Assembly (NCBI RefSeq): GCF_018603905.1
Contig: NZ_JAHFZZ010000008.1
Location: 62,001 to 126,000 of the forward strand
Reading direction: 5' to 3'
DNA from: Nonomuraea sp. NEAU-A123
GTDB lineage: Bacteria > Actinomycetota > Actinomycetes > Streptosporangiales > Streptosporangiaceae
Length of the DNA: 64,000 nucleotides
In this document: positions 1 to 8,972 of the stretch, in pieces
Layout: the number at the start of each line of letters is the position of its first letter
How positions within the stretch are numbered: the first letter of the stretch is position 1
Made by a program: the position numbers and the translations under genes
Notes under the pieces: model-generated
What the model saw: only the letters and a program-made list of their open reading frames with translations
What the model was told of the DNA's origin: nothing
Database searches by the model: none

Positions 1-2
1 TC

Positions 3-629
3 CTGGGCCTCGGCTTCGCCCTCCTGGTCAACGGCGTCTCCAGAGCGAACACGTTCTTCCGGATCGTGCTGTTCTACCCGCACGTGCTCAGCGCCCTCGT
101 GGTCGGCTTCCTCTGGTCGGCGATCCTCGGCACCACCGGCGCCGTCAACAACCTGGTCACTTCCTGGGGCGGCGAGGTGCTGCCGTTCCTGTCCGATCCG
201 ACCTGGGCCACGATCACCATGATCGCGGTGCTGGTGTGGGCGGGGTTCGGCGTCAACGTGGTGCTGTACCTGGCCGGGCTGCAGGCCGTGCCGCACTCCC
301 TGATCGAGGCGGCGCGCATCGACGGCGCGACCCGCCGGCAGGTGTTCAGGAACGTGACGCTGCCCGCCCTGGGCCCGTCCGTGACGGTCAACATCGTGCT
401 GTCGCTGGTGACGCTGCTCAAGACGTACGACCTGGTGGTGTCGCTGACGGCGGGCGGCCCGGCCGGGCAGACGCAGACCGTCGCCTACCTCATCCTGTGG
501 AACTCCTTCCACGACGCCCGCCTCGGCTTCGGCTCGGCGCAGTCGGTGCTGCTCATGCTGGTGACGGGCGCGCTGGCGTTCGTGGTGACCCGGCTGCGCA
601 GGCGGGGCGAGCTGGCGGTGCACCAGTGA
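3..629 (+). CDS. Carbohydrate ABC transporter permease (MalF type), 5' truncated
   Basis: Inner-membrane permease of a binding-protein-dependent sugar importer. The frame is open from the window edge, so the N-terminus and first membrane segments are missing. About 208 residues remain, with several hydrophobic helices and the cytoplasmic EAA loop (LIEAARIDGATRRQVFRNV) that contacts the ATPase. It ends in TGA inside the GTGA overlap with the second permease, so the two are translationally coupled, as in MalF/MalG pairs. The binding-protein gene is presumably just upstream of the window. The substrate cannot be read from the sequence; the following glycosidase and beta-helix genes suggest a plant oligosaccharide (inference). 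Confidence 0.9.
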   Translation: MGLGFALLVNGVSRANTFFRIVLFYPHVLSALVVGFLWSAILGTTGAVNNLVTSWGGEVLPFLSDPTWATITMIAVLVWAGFGVNVVLYLAGLQAVPHSLIEAARIDGATRRQVFRNVTLPALGPSVTVNIVLSLVTLLKTYDLVVSLTAGGPAGQTQTVAYLILWNSFHDARLGFGSAQSVLLMLVTGALAFVVTRLRRRGELAVHQ

Positions 630-1432
630 GAAGGACCTTTCTCTGGGCGAGCGTCGCGTTCATGCTCATCCCCCTGTACGTACTGACAGTCAACGCGTTC
701 AAGGGCCAGCAGGACATCCTGACCGACCCGTTCGGCCTGGGGAGCCTCACGCTGGAGCCCCTGGGCAGGGCGCTGACGAACCCGCAGTTCAACGTCGTCA
801 AGGGCTACGCGGTCACGCTGCTGTTCGTGGTGGCGGTCAACCTGCTCTCCGTGGTGCTGGCCGCACCCGCGGCCTACGTGATCGCGCGCAGCCCGAAACG
901 CCGCTTCCGGGTGCTGATGCTGTTCTTTCTGGCCGGGACGTTCATCCCGGGGCAGGTGCTGGTCATCCCGGTGGTCTACGTGCTCAAGACGCTCGGGCTG
1001 ATGGGCACGATCCGCGGGTTCGTGCTGTTCGAGACCGTGCTCACGCTGCCGTTCTCGATCTTCCTGTACGCGGGCTACATCGCGACCGTCCCGGCGGTGC
1101 TCGACCAGGCGGCGGCCGTGGACGGGGCCGGGCGGCTGCGGACGTTCTGGCAGATCGTCTTCCCGCTGATGCGGCCGGCGGTCGCCACGATGGTCATCCT
1201 CAACACCTTCTCGGTGTGGAACGACTTCGTGAACCCGCAGATCATCCTGGGCCCCGGCAGCGGCCTGTACACGGTGACCACCGGCGTCTACGCGGCGGTC
1301 AGCCAGTACGCCACCGACTACACGGTGGTCTTCCCGACGCTGCTGCTGGCCATCGCCCCGCTGCTGGTCTTCTTCGTCTTCATGCAACGGCACATCATCA
1401 GCGGCCTCACCGCCGGGTCCACGAAGGGATGA
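626..1432 (+). CDS. Carbohydrate ABC transporter permease (MalG type)
   Basis: Second membrane subunit of the sugar importer, 268 residues, starting at a GTG that overlaps the upstream TGA. It has the normal MalG length and about six membrane helices. The EAA-like loop is at VLDQAAAVDGAGRLRTFWQ, and the C-terminal tail ends in GLTAGSTKG, typical of actinobacterial MalG proteins. Its TGA overlaps the ATG of the next gene, placing the glycosidase-like protein in the same operon. No ATPase gene is nearby; a shared MsiK-type ATPase is usual in actinomycetes (family knowledge). Confidence 0.92.
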   Translation: MRRTFLWASVAFMLIPLYVLTVNAFKGQQDILTDPFGLGSLTLEPLGRALTNPQFNVVKGYAVTLLFVVAVNLLSVVLAAPAAYVIARSPKRRFRVLMLFFLAGTFIPGQVLVIPVVYVLKTLGLMGTIRGFVLFETVLTLPFSIFLYAGYIATVPAVLDQAAAVDGAGRLRTFWQIVFPLMRPAVATMVILNTFSVWNDFVNPQIILGPGSGLYTVTTGVYAAVSQYATDYTVVFPTLLLAIAPLLVFFVFMQRHIISGLTAGSTKG

Positions 1433-3339
1433 TTTTGCGGGAAATCATGGCGACCGTCCCCCTCGGCACGCCGCCGGTCTGGGCGGTGCTCGAACGCCGG
1501 CTGTTCGACACGCTGGACGAGGCGTGGCGGGCCTTCGCCGCGCGCTACTGCGGGCCGGACGGCCGGCTCGTCTACCACGGCCGCGGCGAGGACCGGGACG
1601 GCGCCGACGACTTCTATGAGGCGTTCTTCAACTGGCCGGCGCTCTACCAGCTCGGCGGCGCCGACGACCTGCTCGACGCGGCCAAGCACCACTGGGAGGG
1701 CGTGACCGCGCAGCTCACCGAGCTCGGCTACCTGGTGGACGAGTTCGAGCGCGGCTACGACTGGTTCCACCAGGGCGAGTCGCTGCTGCTGTTCTACGGC
1801 ATCTGCGCGGCCGACCCGCGCGACGAGCGCTTCCGCGACTTGTCCCGCCGCTTCGCCGGGCTCTACCTGCCCGGCTCGGCCAACTACGACGCCGAGCTCG
1901 ACCTCATCCGCGCCCCGCACAACGGCGCGGGCGGCCCCCGGTACGGCCTCCAGCGGGAGTGGGCCTCCTACCACGCGGACCTGGACAGCATGCGGCCGTA
2001 CGGGCTGCCGCTGCGCGACCTGCCGGGGATCACGGCCTGGGCGGACCTGGCCGACCCCGGCAACGCCGCCCGCATGGGCGCCGCGATGAGCGAGCGGCTC
2101 GGCCGCGGCGATGTGGCGATCAACCTGGCCGCCACCAGCCTGGCCGTCAACGCCTGGCTGTACGACGGCGACGACCGCTACCGGGACTGGGCGCTGCGCT
2201 ACATCGGCGCCTGGCAGGAGCGGGCCGCCGCCAACCACGGCGTGCTCCCCGACAACGTCGGCCCGTCGGGCAAGGTCGGCGAGCTGCACGGCGGCCGGTG
2301 GTACGGCGGCACCTACGGCTGGCAGTGGCCGCACGGCCTCTACAGCGTCGGCGCCGCCGCCGCGATCGCCGCGGTCAACGCCCACCTGCTGACCGGCGAC
2401 CAGGCCGCGCTCGCCATCGGCCGCGACCCCCTGGACACCGTGTACGGCCACGCCAGGCAGGCCCCCGTGACCGGCACGGAGATGAGCACCAGCGACCGGT
2501 GGCTGGCCGAACTGGGCGAGGAGGCCGGGCGGCCCACCATGCTGGTACCCAACCGGCACGACGACCGGGGCTGGTTCGACTTCCAGCCGCCGCAGCTCGG
2601 CCTGCCGGTCTGGCTCTGGCACACGGGCCTGGCCGAGCAGGACGCGGCCCGGATCGACCGGCTGCGCGCCGCCTCGGGCTACGACTGGACCACGGTGCGG
2701 GCGTTCCGCAACAAGGAGGAGGCCGGGCACGAGGCGCCCTGGCTGGAGTTCCTGCGCGGCGCCAACCCCGGCTTCCCCGAGGCCATGCTGGCCACCGCGC
2801 TCGGCCAGGTGCAGCGGCGGATGGCGCTCATCGACGCCGACCACGCCGACCTGTCCACCATCCACGTGCACCACTGGCAGCGGCTCAACCCGGTGCTCAC
2901 CGAGGCGCTGCTGCAACTGGTCACGGGCACGCCGCAGGTCCTCTACAACGGCGGCCTGCTGCCGGCCCGGCTGGCCTACTTCGACGCCGACCGCCACCGC
3001 CCCGGCCTGCCCGCCGACGTGGCCGCGCTGGTCGACGCGGTACGGCCGGACGGCGTCCGCGTCGAGCTGGTGAACCTCGGGCCGGCCCGCACCCGCAGGG
3101 TCGTGGTGCAGGCGGGCGCCTTCGGCGAGCACGACATCGACCGGGCGGTGGTCACCGGCGCCGAGCCCGGCTACCCGGGCGACCCGCGCTCCTACACCGC
3201 TCCCCCGATCACCGAGGCCGAGCGGGAGGTGGCGGTTGGCGGGCCCCGGCTGCTCGTGGAGCTGCCGCCCGGCCGCCGCATCCGGCTCGACCTGCACACG
3301 ACCGCCCGCGTCCGCACCCCGTCGCACCAGCACTACTGA
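1429..3339 (+). CDS. Putative six-hairpin (alpha/alpha-barrel) glycosidase-like protein
   Basis: A 636-residue cytoplasmic protein with no signal peptide. It is rich in Trp, Tyr and His (FFNWPALYQLGG, YGWQWPHGLYSVG, HVHHWQRLNPVLTEALLQLV), a pattern seen in six-hairpin glycosidases, but I cannot assign a GH family or catalytic residues. The C-terminal 120 residues look like a beta-rich domain. The ATG at 1429 overlaps the permease stop (ATGA); an in-frame ATG at 1447 is an alternative. Its place directly behind sugar permeases suggests that it processes imported oligosaccharides. The exact reaction is unknown. Confidence 0.72.
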   Translation: MILREIMATVPLGTPPVWAVLERRLFDTLDEAWRAFAARYCGPDGRLVYHGRGEDRDGADDFYEAFFNWPALYQLGGADDLLDAAKHHWEGVTAQLTELGYLVDEFERGYDWFHQGESLLLFYGICAADPRDERFRDLSRRFAGLYLPGSANYDAELDLIRAPHNGAGGPRYGLQREWASYHADLDSMRPYGLPLRDLPGITAWADLADPGNAARMGAAMSERLGRGDVAINLAATSLAVNAWLYDGDDRYRDWALRYIGAWQERAAANHGVLPDNVGPSGKVGELHGGRWYGGTYGWQWPHGLYSVGAAAAIAAVNAHLLTGDQAALAIGRDPLDTVYGHARQAPVTGTEMSTSDRWLAELGEEAGRPTMLVPNRHDDRGWFDFQPPQLGLPVWLWHTGLAEQDAARIDRLRAASGYDWTTVRAFRNKEEAGHEAPWLEFLRGANPGFPEAMLATALGQVQRRMALIDADHADLSTIHVHHWQRLNPVLTEALLQLVTGTPQVLYNGGLLPARLAYFDADRHRPGLPADVAALVDAVRPDGVRVELVNLGPARTRRVVVQAGAFGEHDIDRAVVTGAEPGYPGDPRSYTAPPITEAEREVAVGGPRLLVELPPGRRIRLDLHTTARVRTPSHQHY

Positions 3340-3376
3340 CCATTTCTGAGCCGCGCCGGCACTATTGAGGAGTTTC

Positions 3377-4144
3377 ATGGACGACCCCATCTGGGACCTT
3401 CCCGTTCGCGGGCCGCTGCCCGCCGAACCCGATCCCGCCCTCGTGGCCGGGCTGTCCCGGATCAGCTCGGCCACCGCCTGCGCCAAACTGCACGGCCAGG
3501 GCATCAGGCGGACCTTCGTCGAAGGGCCGCGTCCCATCGCGCCAGGGCAGAAGGTCGTCGGCCGGGTCCGCACGCTGCAGTTCATGCCGCAGCGCGAGGA
3601 CATCGCCTCCGGGCTCGGCCAGGAGTACGTCGAGCGGCACACCGCCCTGTGGGCAGTGCTGGAGGAGATCGAGCCCGGCGACGTGCTGGTCGTGCAGGCG
3701 TACGGCAGCGCCTACACCGGCTGCTTCGGCGACATGCTGGTCCGCTACTTCAAGCGCAAGGGCGGCGCGGCGATCGTGGTGGACGGCCGGATCAGGGACC
3801 TGCCCCGGGTCGCCGAGCTGGACGTGCCGATCTGGTGCACGGGCGCCACCCCGCAGTACGCCTCGCAGGCGGAGCTGTTCCCGTGGGCGTACGACGTGCC
3901 CGTGGCCGTGGGCGGGGCGCTCGCGTTGCCCGGCGACCTGTGCGTGGCCGACGACGACGGCGCCGTGGTGGTGCCGCGCCGGCGGGCCGCGTCCGTGCTC
4001 GAGGCCGCCGCCGACCACGAGCAGTGGGAGCGCTACAGCCGCGCCCGCATCGAGGAGGGCGGCGCGCTTTCCGACTATTACCCACTCACCCCCGAGACCC
4101 GCGCCGAGTACGAGCGGTGGCGGGACATGAAGGAGAGCCAGTGA
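3377..4144 (+). CDS. RraA-fold aldolase/decarboxylase-like protein
   Basis: 255 residues of the RraA/HMG-CHA aldolase fold, a family often mislabelled dimethylmenaquinone methyltransferase. Members cleave pyruvate-forming 4-hydroxy-4-methyl or 4-carboxy-2-oxoacids using a divalent metal. The signature GD, about 20 residues, then RxD is present (CFGDMLVRYF ... VVDGRIRDLP), followed by PGDLCVADDDGAVVVP, typical of the family. The ATG at 3377 is preceded by GAGGAG at good spacing; the TTG at 3365 lies before that site and is unlikely. It sits in the sugar operon, so the substrate may be a sugar-derived oxoacid (inference). Its stop overlaps the next GTG. Confidence 0.85.
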   Translation: MDDPIWDLPVRGPLPAEPDPALVAGLSRISSATACAKLHGQGIRRTFVEGPRPIAPGQKVVGRVRTLQFMPQREDIASGLGQEYVERHTALWAVLEEIEPGDVLVVQAYGSAYTGCFGDMLVRYFKRKGGAAIVVDGRIRDLPRVAELDVPIWCTGATPQYASQAELFPWAYDVPVAVGGALALPGDLCVADDDGAVVVPRRRAASVLEAAADHEQWERYSRARIEEGGALSDYYPLTPETRAEYERWRDMKESQ

Positions 4145-5955
4145 TCCTCAGGTCTCTGAGCGCGATCGTCTTACTGATCGGCGGATTGACGACCCCGACC
4201 CCCACCCCGGCCGCCAAGCCCACCTGCGACTATTACGTCTCCACCTCAGGAAGCGACCAGGGCGACGGCAGTTCCCGGCGCCCGTGGAAGTCGGTGGAGC
4301 AGGCCCGTGACCGGCTCCGGGCCAAGAAGGGCCACCAGAACTGCGACATCGTCGTCAACGTCAAGGCCGGTGACTACGTCGTCGACAAGACGATCACCTT
4401 CACCGAGGCCGACTCCGGCGAGAACGGCCACAAGATCACCTATCGCAGCGCCGACGGCCCGGGCAAGGCCAGGCTGCTCGGGGCCAAGCCGCTGACCGGC
4501 TGGCAGAAGTACAACGACACCATCTACAAGACCAAGGTCGACCGGAGCTTCTACACGCTCTTCGAGGACGGCAAGCGCGCCACCACCGCCCGCTACCCGA
4601 ACAGGACCAGCGACGATCTGTGGTCGCCGTATCTGTTCTCGGTGACACCCGAGGCGGAATACCAGGCCGTGCACAACTGGCTTTTCTTCGACCCCAAGGA
4701 CGTCCCGAAGGAGTGGGACGCCGACTTCGACAAGAACGCCCAGATGGTCGTCTGGTCGGGTGGGTCGTGGAGCTGGTTCACCGACACCGTGCCGCTCGGC
4801 GGAGCCGACTTCCGCAAGAACTTCTTCACCCTCAACAACGACGCCCGCTTCACCCTCGTCAACAGCCGCAGTGGCTCGCGCTACTTCCTGCAGAACACGC
4901 TGCGCTTCCTGGACCAGCCGGGCGAGTACTACTTCGACTTCGCCAACAGCGAGGTCTACTACTGGCCCAAGAGCTCGATCGACAAGGTCATGGCGCCCAC
5001 CGTCAAGACGATCGTCTCGCTGGCCGGCTCCTCCCCCGAGCACCGGGTGCGGAACCTCGCCTTCGACGGGCTGGCGCTGCAGTACTCCGACTTCGTCGAC
5101 TGGTACAGGTACGGGTGGAACGGCCCCGGCGACTCGGGCTACGAGCACAAGTACCCGATCTACGACCGGCAGATCGAGATGCCGCGCAACAGGTTCGGCA
5201 TGATCACCGTGACGAACTCCCGCGACATCGACCTGACGAGACTGCATCTGTCCGACAGCGGGTACACCGGCGTCTTCCTGCTCTTCGCCAACGAACGGGT
5301 CAAGGTGTCGGACAGCCTGCTGGACAACATCGGCGGCGACGGCATCAAGGTCGAGGGCGGCTACCCCGGCGAGGGCGACATTTCAGGACATCACACGATC
5401 ACCAATAACTACATCTACCACGTCGGCGAGCTGGTCCCCGGCGACGCGGCCGGCATCGAGCTGATGAGCACGGGCAACAACACCGTCAGCAACATCGTCG
5501 TCAAGCACAGCGCCCGCTACGGCATCAGCCTGGAGGTCCGCCCCGAGATCAAGAACGAGGACAACTACGCCCGCGGCAACCGGTTCTCCTACATCCGCCT
5601 GGAGGAGACCGGCCTCGACAGCGGCGACATGGGCGCTTTCTACACCTACGGCGTGCACAACGTCGAACCGCATCCGATCGACAACTACGTCTCGCAGATG
5701 GTGATCGGCGACGTCATCAACGACCCCGCCGGGCAGATGCCGGACTCCGGCACGCGCGGCGTGCACATGGACGCGGGCGGGTGCGGCTTCGCCATCTCCG
5801 ACGTCGAGGTCGGCAAGGTCAGCGACGACAAGTACCAGGCGTACAAGTGCAACGAGGTCACCAACGCCAACTGGGTGGACGGCTTCGACACCTCGAAGAT
5901 GGAGTACGACAAGATCGGCGTGACCAGCGCGTTCCCGTACCCGATCCCGAACTAG
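4141..5955 (+). CDS. Secreted right-handed parallel beta-helix protein
   Basis: 604 residues, starting at GTG 4141, which overlaps the upstream TGA and follows AAGGAGA. It has a short signal peptide (about residues 1-24) and then CDYYVSTSGSDQGDGS, the usual entry to secreted beta-helix enzymes. A repeated NxxxN/GI pattern through the middle (GVFLLFANERVKVSDSLLD, GDGIKVEGG, HHTITNNYIYHVGE) marks the solenoid. Polysaccharide lyases and several glycosidase families share this fold; no family-specific catalytic set is clear. It is probably an extracellular depolymerase feeding the importer. Codon 11 is the rare TTA (4171). Confidence 0.82.
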   Translation: MILRSLSAIVLLIGGLTTPTPTPAAKPTCDYYVSTSGSDQGDGSSRRPWKSVEQARDRLRAKKGHQNCDIVVNVKAGDYVVDKTITFTEADSGENGHKITYRSADGPGKARLLGAKPLTGWQKYNDTIYKTKVDRSFYTLFEDGKRATTARYPNRTSDDLWSPYLFSVTPEAEYQAVHNWLFFDPKDVPKEWDADFDKNAQMVVWSGGSWSWFTDTVPLGGADFRKNFFTLNNDARFTLVNSRSGSRYFLQNTLRFLDQPGEYYFDFANSEVYYWPKSSIDKVMAPTVKTIVSLAGSSPEHRVRNLAFDGLALQYSDFVDWYRYGWNGPGDSGYEHKYPIYDRQIEMPRNRFGMITVTNSRDIDLTRLHLSDSGYTGVFLLFANERVKVSDSLLDNIGGDGIKVEGGYPGEGDISGHHTITNNYIYHVGELVPGDAAGIELMSTGNNTVSNIVVKHSARYGISLEVRPEIKNEDNYARGNRFSYIRLEETGLDSGDMGAFYTYGVHNVEPHPIDNYVSQMVIGDVINDPAGQMPDSGTRGVHMDAGGCGFAISDVEVGKVSDDKYQAYKCNEVTNANWVDGFDTSKMEYDKIGVTSAFPYPIPN

Positions 5956-5958
5956 ACG

Positions 5959-5996
5959 GCGGCCTTATGGCGCCGGGCCCGGCGCCATAAGGCCGC
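5959..5996. terminator. Perfect 38-bp palindrome, likely bidirectional terminator
   Basis: Every base from 5959 to 5996 pairs with its mirror around the GGG|CCC centre, with no unpaired loop. It begins four bases after the stop of the beta-helix gene and lies 77 bases before the next gene. There is no T tract, as is common for actinobacterial intrinsic terminators. The ends read GCGGCC and GGCCGC. Confidence 0.75.
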
Positions 5997-6072
5997 GATA
6001 TACGCGGATGGTATGTCCCTCGATGATCGGCCCCGTCATACCGTGACGGCACCCCCGATCCGAGGAGCTTCC

Positions 6073-7608
6073 ATGATCCTTCACCGCCCGTCGGCGGCGG
6101 GCGCGGCGCTCGCGATCATCGCTCTCGTGCTCACCGCGACCCCCGCCACGGCCGCCCCCGTCGAAGTCGTCCGTGCCTCCGCTGTGGAGCCGCCGCCGGA
6201 GGTGCTCGACGCGATGCGGCGTGACCTGGGCCTCACCCGTGAGCAGGCCATCACCCGCCTGGACAACGAGGACAAGGCCCGCCGGCTCCAGCCCAAGCTG
6301 CGCGCCAAGCTCAAGGACCGGTACGCCGGATCCTGGGTGGACCAGGAGGGCAGGCTGGTGGTGGCCACCACCGACGCCGCCTCGGCCGCCGCCGTCACCG
6401 CCGCGGGCGCCCAGGCGAAGGTCGTCGGCCGGTCTCTGGCCGCGCTCACCTCGGTCAAGAACGCGCTGGACACCACCGCCGAGCAGACCACCGGACGAGA
6501 AGTCCCGGTCTGGTTCGTGGACGAGCAGGCCAACGCCGTCGTGGTGCAGGCGCTGGACGCCGCCGCGGGCGCGGCGTTCGTGGCCGCGAGCGGTGTGGAC
6601 CGCGCCGCCGTACGGATCGAGACCATCGCCGAGCGGCCGGTCACGTTCCAGAACCTGCGCGGCGGCGACGCCTTCTACATCGCCGGCGGCGCACGCTGCT
6701 CGATCGGCTTCCCGGCGACCCAGGGGAGCACGCAGGGCTTCGTCACGGCCGGCCACTGCGGCACTCCCGGACTCACCACGACCGGGCCGGGCGGGTCGAG
6801 CCAGGGCACCTTCCAGGGTTCGTCGTTCCCCGGCAACGACTACTCCTGGGTGGCGGTCAACTCGCAGTGGATCGCGCGCCCGGCGGTCAACGCCTACGGC
6901 ACCGAGCAGGTACCGGTCTTCGGCTCCGTCGAGGCGCCGGCCGGGTCGGCCGTGTGCCGGTCGGGCTCCACCACGCACTGGCACTGCGGCGTCATCCAGC
7001 AGCGCAACGCCAGCGTGACCTACTCCCAGGGGACGGTCAACGAGGTCGTCCGGACCAACGTGTGCGCCGAGCCCGGCGACTCCGGCGGCCCGTTCATCTC
7101 CGGCTACCAGGCGCAGGGCGTCACCTCCGGCGGCTCCGGCAACTGCAGCGCCGGCGGCACCACCTACTTCCAGCCGGTCAACGAGATCCTCAACGCGTAC
7201 GGGCTCACCCTGTCCGTCGTGAACACCCAGTGCGCGGGCCACCCGAACCACCACTTCAACGACCTGACGGCCCACCAGGGCAACTTCGGCCTGCTCATCC
7301 CCGACCCCGGCGTCTATCCGCCGAACGGCTTCACCTCCGCCGGCGCCGGCACCCACACGGCCTGTATGGACGGACCCGGCACCGCGCGGATGCGGCTCAG
7401 CCTGGAGAAGTACTCCTGTTGCGGGCCCTTCGGCATCCCCATCTGGACCGAGGTGGCGACCACCGGAACCGGCACCACTCTCAAGACCCTGAGCACCAGC
7501 CAGACCGCAGGCACCTACCGGTGGGTGGTCAGCGTCAGCGAGACCATCGTCGGGCCGACCACCCCGATCGGCGAGTACTACTTCCTGGGCACGACCAGCC
7601 CCGCCTAG
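6073..7608 (+). CDS. Secreted S1 serine protease with alpha-lytic-type prodomain
   Basis: 511-residue preproprotease. The signal peptide (about 1-30) is followed by a prodomain (about 35-190, MRRDLGLTREQAI...) that normally chaperones folding and is cleaved off. The chymotrypsin-like domain shows the triad H228 (TAGHCG), D256 (GNDYSW) and S337 (EPGDSGGPF), as in streptogrisins. A C-terminal extension of about 135 residues follows, containing Cys pairs and Gly/Thr-rich strands, probably a substrate- or wall-binding module that I cannot name. The start ATG 6073 has GAGGAG six bases upstream. It converges with the P450 gene across a 1-base gap. Confidence 0.93.
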   Translation: MILHRPSAAGAALAIIALVLTATPATAAPVEVVRASAVEPPPEVLDAMRRDLGLTREQAITRLDNEDKARRLQPKLRAKLKDRYAGSWVDQEGRLVVATTDAASAAAVTAAGAQAKVVGRSLAALTSVKNALDTTAEQTTGREVPVWFVDEQANAVVVQALDAAAGAAFVAASGVDRAAVRIETIAERPVTFQNLRGGDAFYIAGGARCSIGFPATQGSTQGFVTAGHCGTPGLTTTGPGGSSQGTFQGSSFPGNDYSWVAVNSQWIARPAVNAYGTEQVPVFGSVEAPAGSAVCRSGSTTHWHCGVIQQRNASVTYSQGTVNEVVRTNVCAEPGDSGGPFISGYQAQGVTSGGSGNCSAGGTTYFQPVNEILNAYGLTLSVVNTQCAGHPNHHFNDLTAHQGNFGLLIPDPGVYPPNGFTSAGAGTHTACMDGPGTARMRLSLEKYSCCGPFGIPIWTEVATTGTGTTLKTLSTSQTAGTYRWVVSVSETIVGPTTPIGEYYFLGTTSPA

Positions 7609-7609
7609 T

Positions 7610-8860
7610 TCAGGCGATCGCGGGCCCGCCGGGAGCCTGGCCGGCGGGCCCCAGCACCACGGGCAGCTCGACCGGCCCTTCGGTGAACAACGACGAGGTG
7701 TAGACGATCTGGCCCTCCCCGACCGCCAGACGCAGCTCGGGGAACCTGCCGAACAGCGAGGCCAGCGCGATGCGGGCCTCGAGCCTGGCCAGCGGCGCCC
7801 CCAGGCAGAAGTGCGGCCCGCGGCCGAACCCCAGATGCGTCTCCTGGCCGCGCGCGATGTCGAACCGCTCCCCGTCCCCGCCGAACCTGGCCGGATCCGT
7901 GCCCGCGCCGCTGAGCCCGACCAAGATCGGCTCCCCGGCCCGGATCGTCACCTCGCCGAGACGCACGTCCTCCAGCGGGTAGCGGAAGGAGGCGTTGATC
8001 ACTGAGTTCCGGCTGCGTAACGACTCCTCGACCACCTGGCCCCAGACGTCCTTCGCACGTGCCAGGTCGAGCTGCTCGCGATCCGCGCACAAGGCGACGA
8101 CCGCGTTGGCGATCAGGTGCACGGTGGTCTCGTGACCGGCGATCAGCACCAGCCACAGAATCCAGACCATCTCGCTGTCGGACAGCCGGTCCCCGTCGTC
8201 CTCCTGCGCCCGGATGAGCCCGGTGGTGAGATCGTCACCCGGATCACCGCGCTTGCTGTCGATGAACCGGCCCAGGTACCCGAGCAGGGCGGCCCCGGTC
8301 GCGGCGGCTTCCTCCGGGGTGGCGGTGTGCGACAGGAGTACGTTGCTCCAGACGCGGATCTGGTTCCGATCGTCCTCGGGCACGCCGAAAAGCTCGCAGA
8401 TCACGTTGACGGGCAGCGGCTCGCTGAAATGCCGGACGAGGTCCACCACCTCGCCCTCGTCCGCCAGCCGGTCGAGTAGTTCGTCCGTCATCTCCTGGAT
8501 GCGCGCGGCGAGGCCCTGTACGCGTCCCGGGGTGAAGGCTCGGTTGACGAGGCCGCGCAGCCGCCGGTGGTCCGAGCCGTCCTTGGTCAGCAGGTGTTCG
8601 CCCTCGATGAGCTGCCGCATCGGCCAGTCAGGGGGGATGGTGCCGTCGTGGAGCGCGGTGTAGTTCTTGGGGTCCTTGCTGAAACGCGTGTCGTCGTTGG
8701 AGAGGACCGCGTTCACCGTCTCGTACGAGGTCACGACCCACGCTTTGACCTTGCCCGGCAGCTCGATGCGGAGCACCGGCCCGTTCTCGTCCCGATAGCG
8801 GCGAATCGTGCTGGACGTCCGCTCACCGGCAACCGGTACCTGCAGAGGGGAGATAGTCAT
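7610..8860 (-). CDS. Cytochrome P450
   Basis: 416 residues, normal for a bacterial soluble P450. The I-helix oxygen-activation motif is AGHETT, the K-helix shows EESLR, and the heme loop FGRGPHFCLG places the axial thiolate at C352. It resembles the CYP107-like group of actinomycete hydroxylases; the substrate is unknown. The start codon at 8860 is preceded on the minus strand by GGAG eight bases away. No ferredoxin or reductase gene is adjacent, so electron partners must come from elsewhere. The GNAT gene lies upstream on the same strand with a 112-base gap. Confidence 0.95.
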   Translation of the reverse strand: MTISPLQVPVAGERTSSTIRRYRDENGPVLRIELPGKVKAWVVTSYETVNAVLSNDDTRFSKDPKNYTALHDGTIPPDWPMRQLIEGEHLLTKDGSDHRRLRGLVNRAFTPGRVQGLAARIQEMTDELLDRLADEGEVVDLVRHFSEPLPVNVICELFGVPEDDRNQIRVWSNVLLSHTATPEEAAATGAALLGYLGRFIDSKRGDPGDDLTTGLIRAQEDDGDRLSDSEMVWILWLVLIAGHETTVHLIANAVVALCADREQLDLARAKDVWGQVVEESLRSRNSVINASFRYPLEDVRLGEVTIRAGEPILVGLSGAGTDPARFGGDGERFDIARGQETHLGFGRGPHFCLGAPLARLEARIALASLFGRFPELRLAVGEGQIVYTSSLFTEGPVELPVVLGPAGQAPGGPAIA

Positions 8861-8972
8861 TAAGGGGTCTCCAATGTAGGAATGTCCCCCATCTTTCCGC
8901 TATGCCCAGGAATCGGCCAAGCCGGGATAAATGTCACCGCAGAGGCGCCAACATCTACCGGCCGCGCCACAC

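Noticed and set aside
1318..3642. Long minus-strand open frame opposite the glycosidase-like and RraA genes
   Set aside because: Low-complexity product and no start context; the plus-strand genes have family motifs and coupled starts.
3377..4144. Menaquinone methyltransferase or RNase E inhibitor RraA function
   Set aside because: The fold is shared, but the metal/aldolase residues (GD...RxD) are intact and the context is catabolic, so an aldolase/decarboxylase role is preferred.
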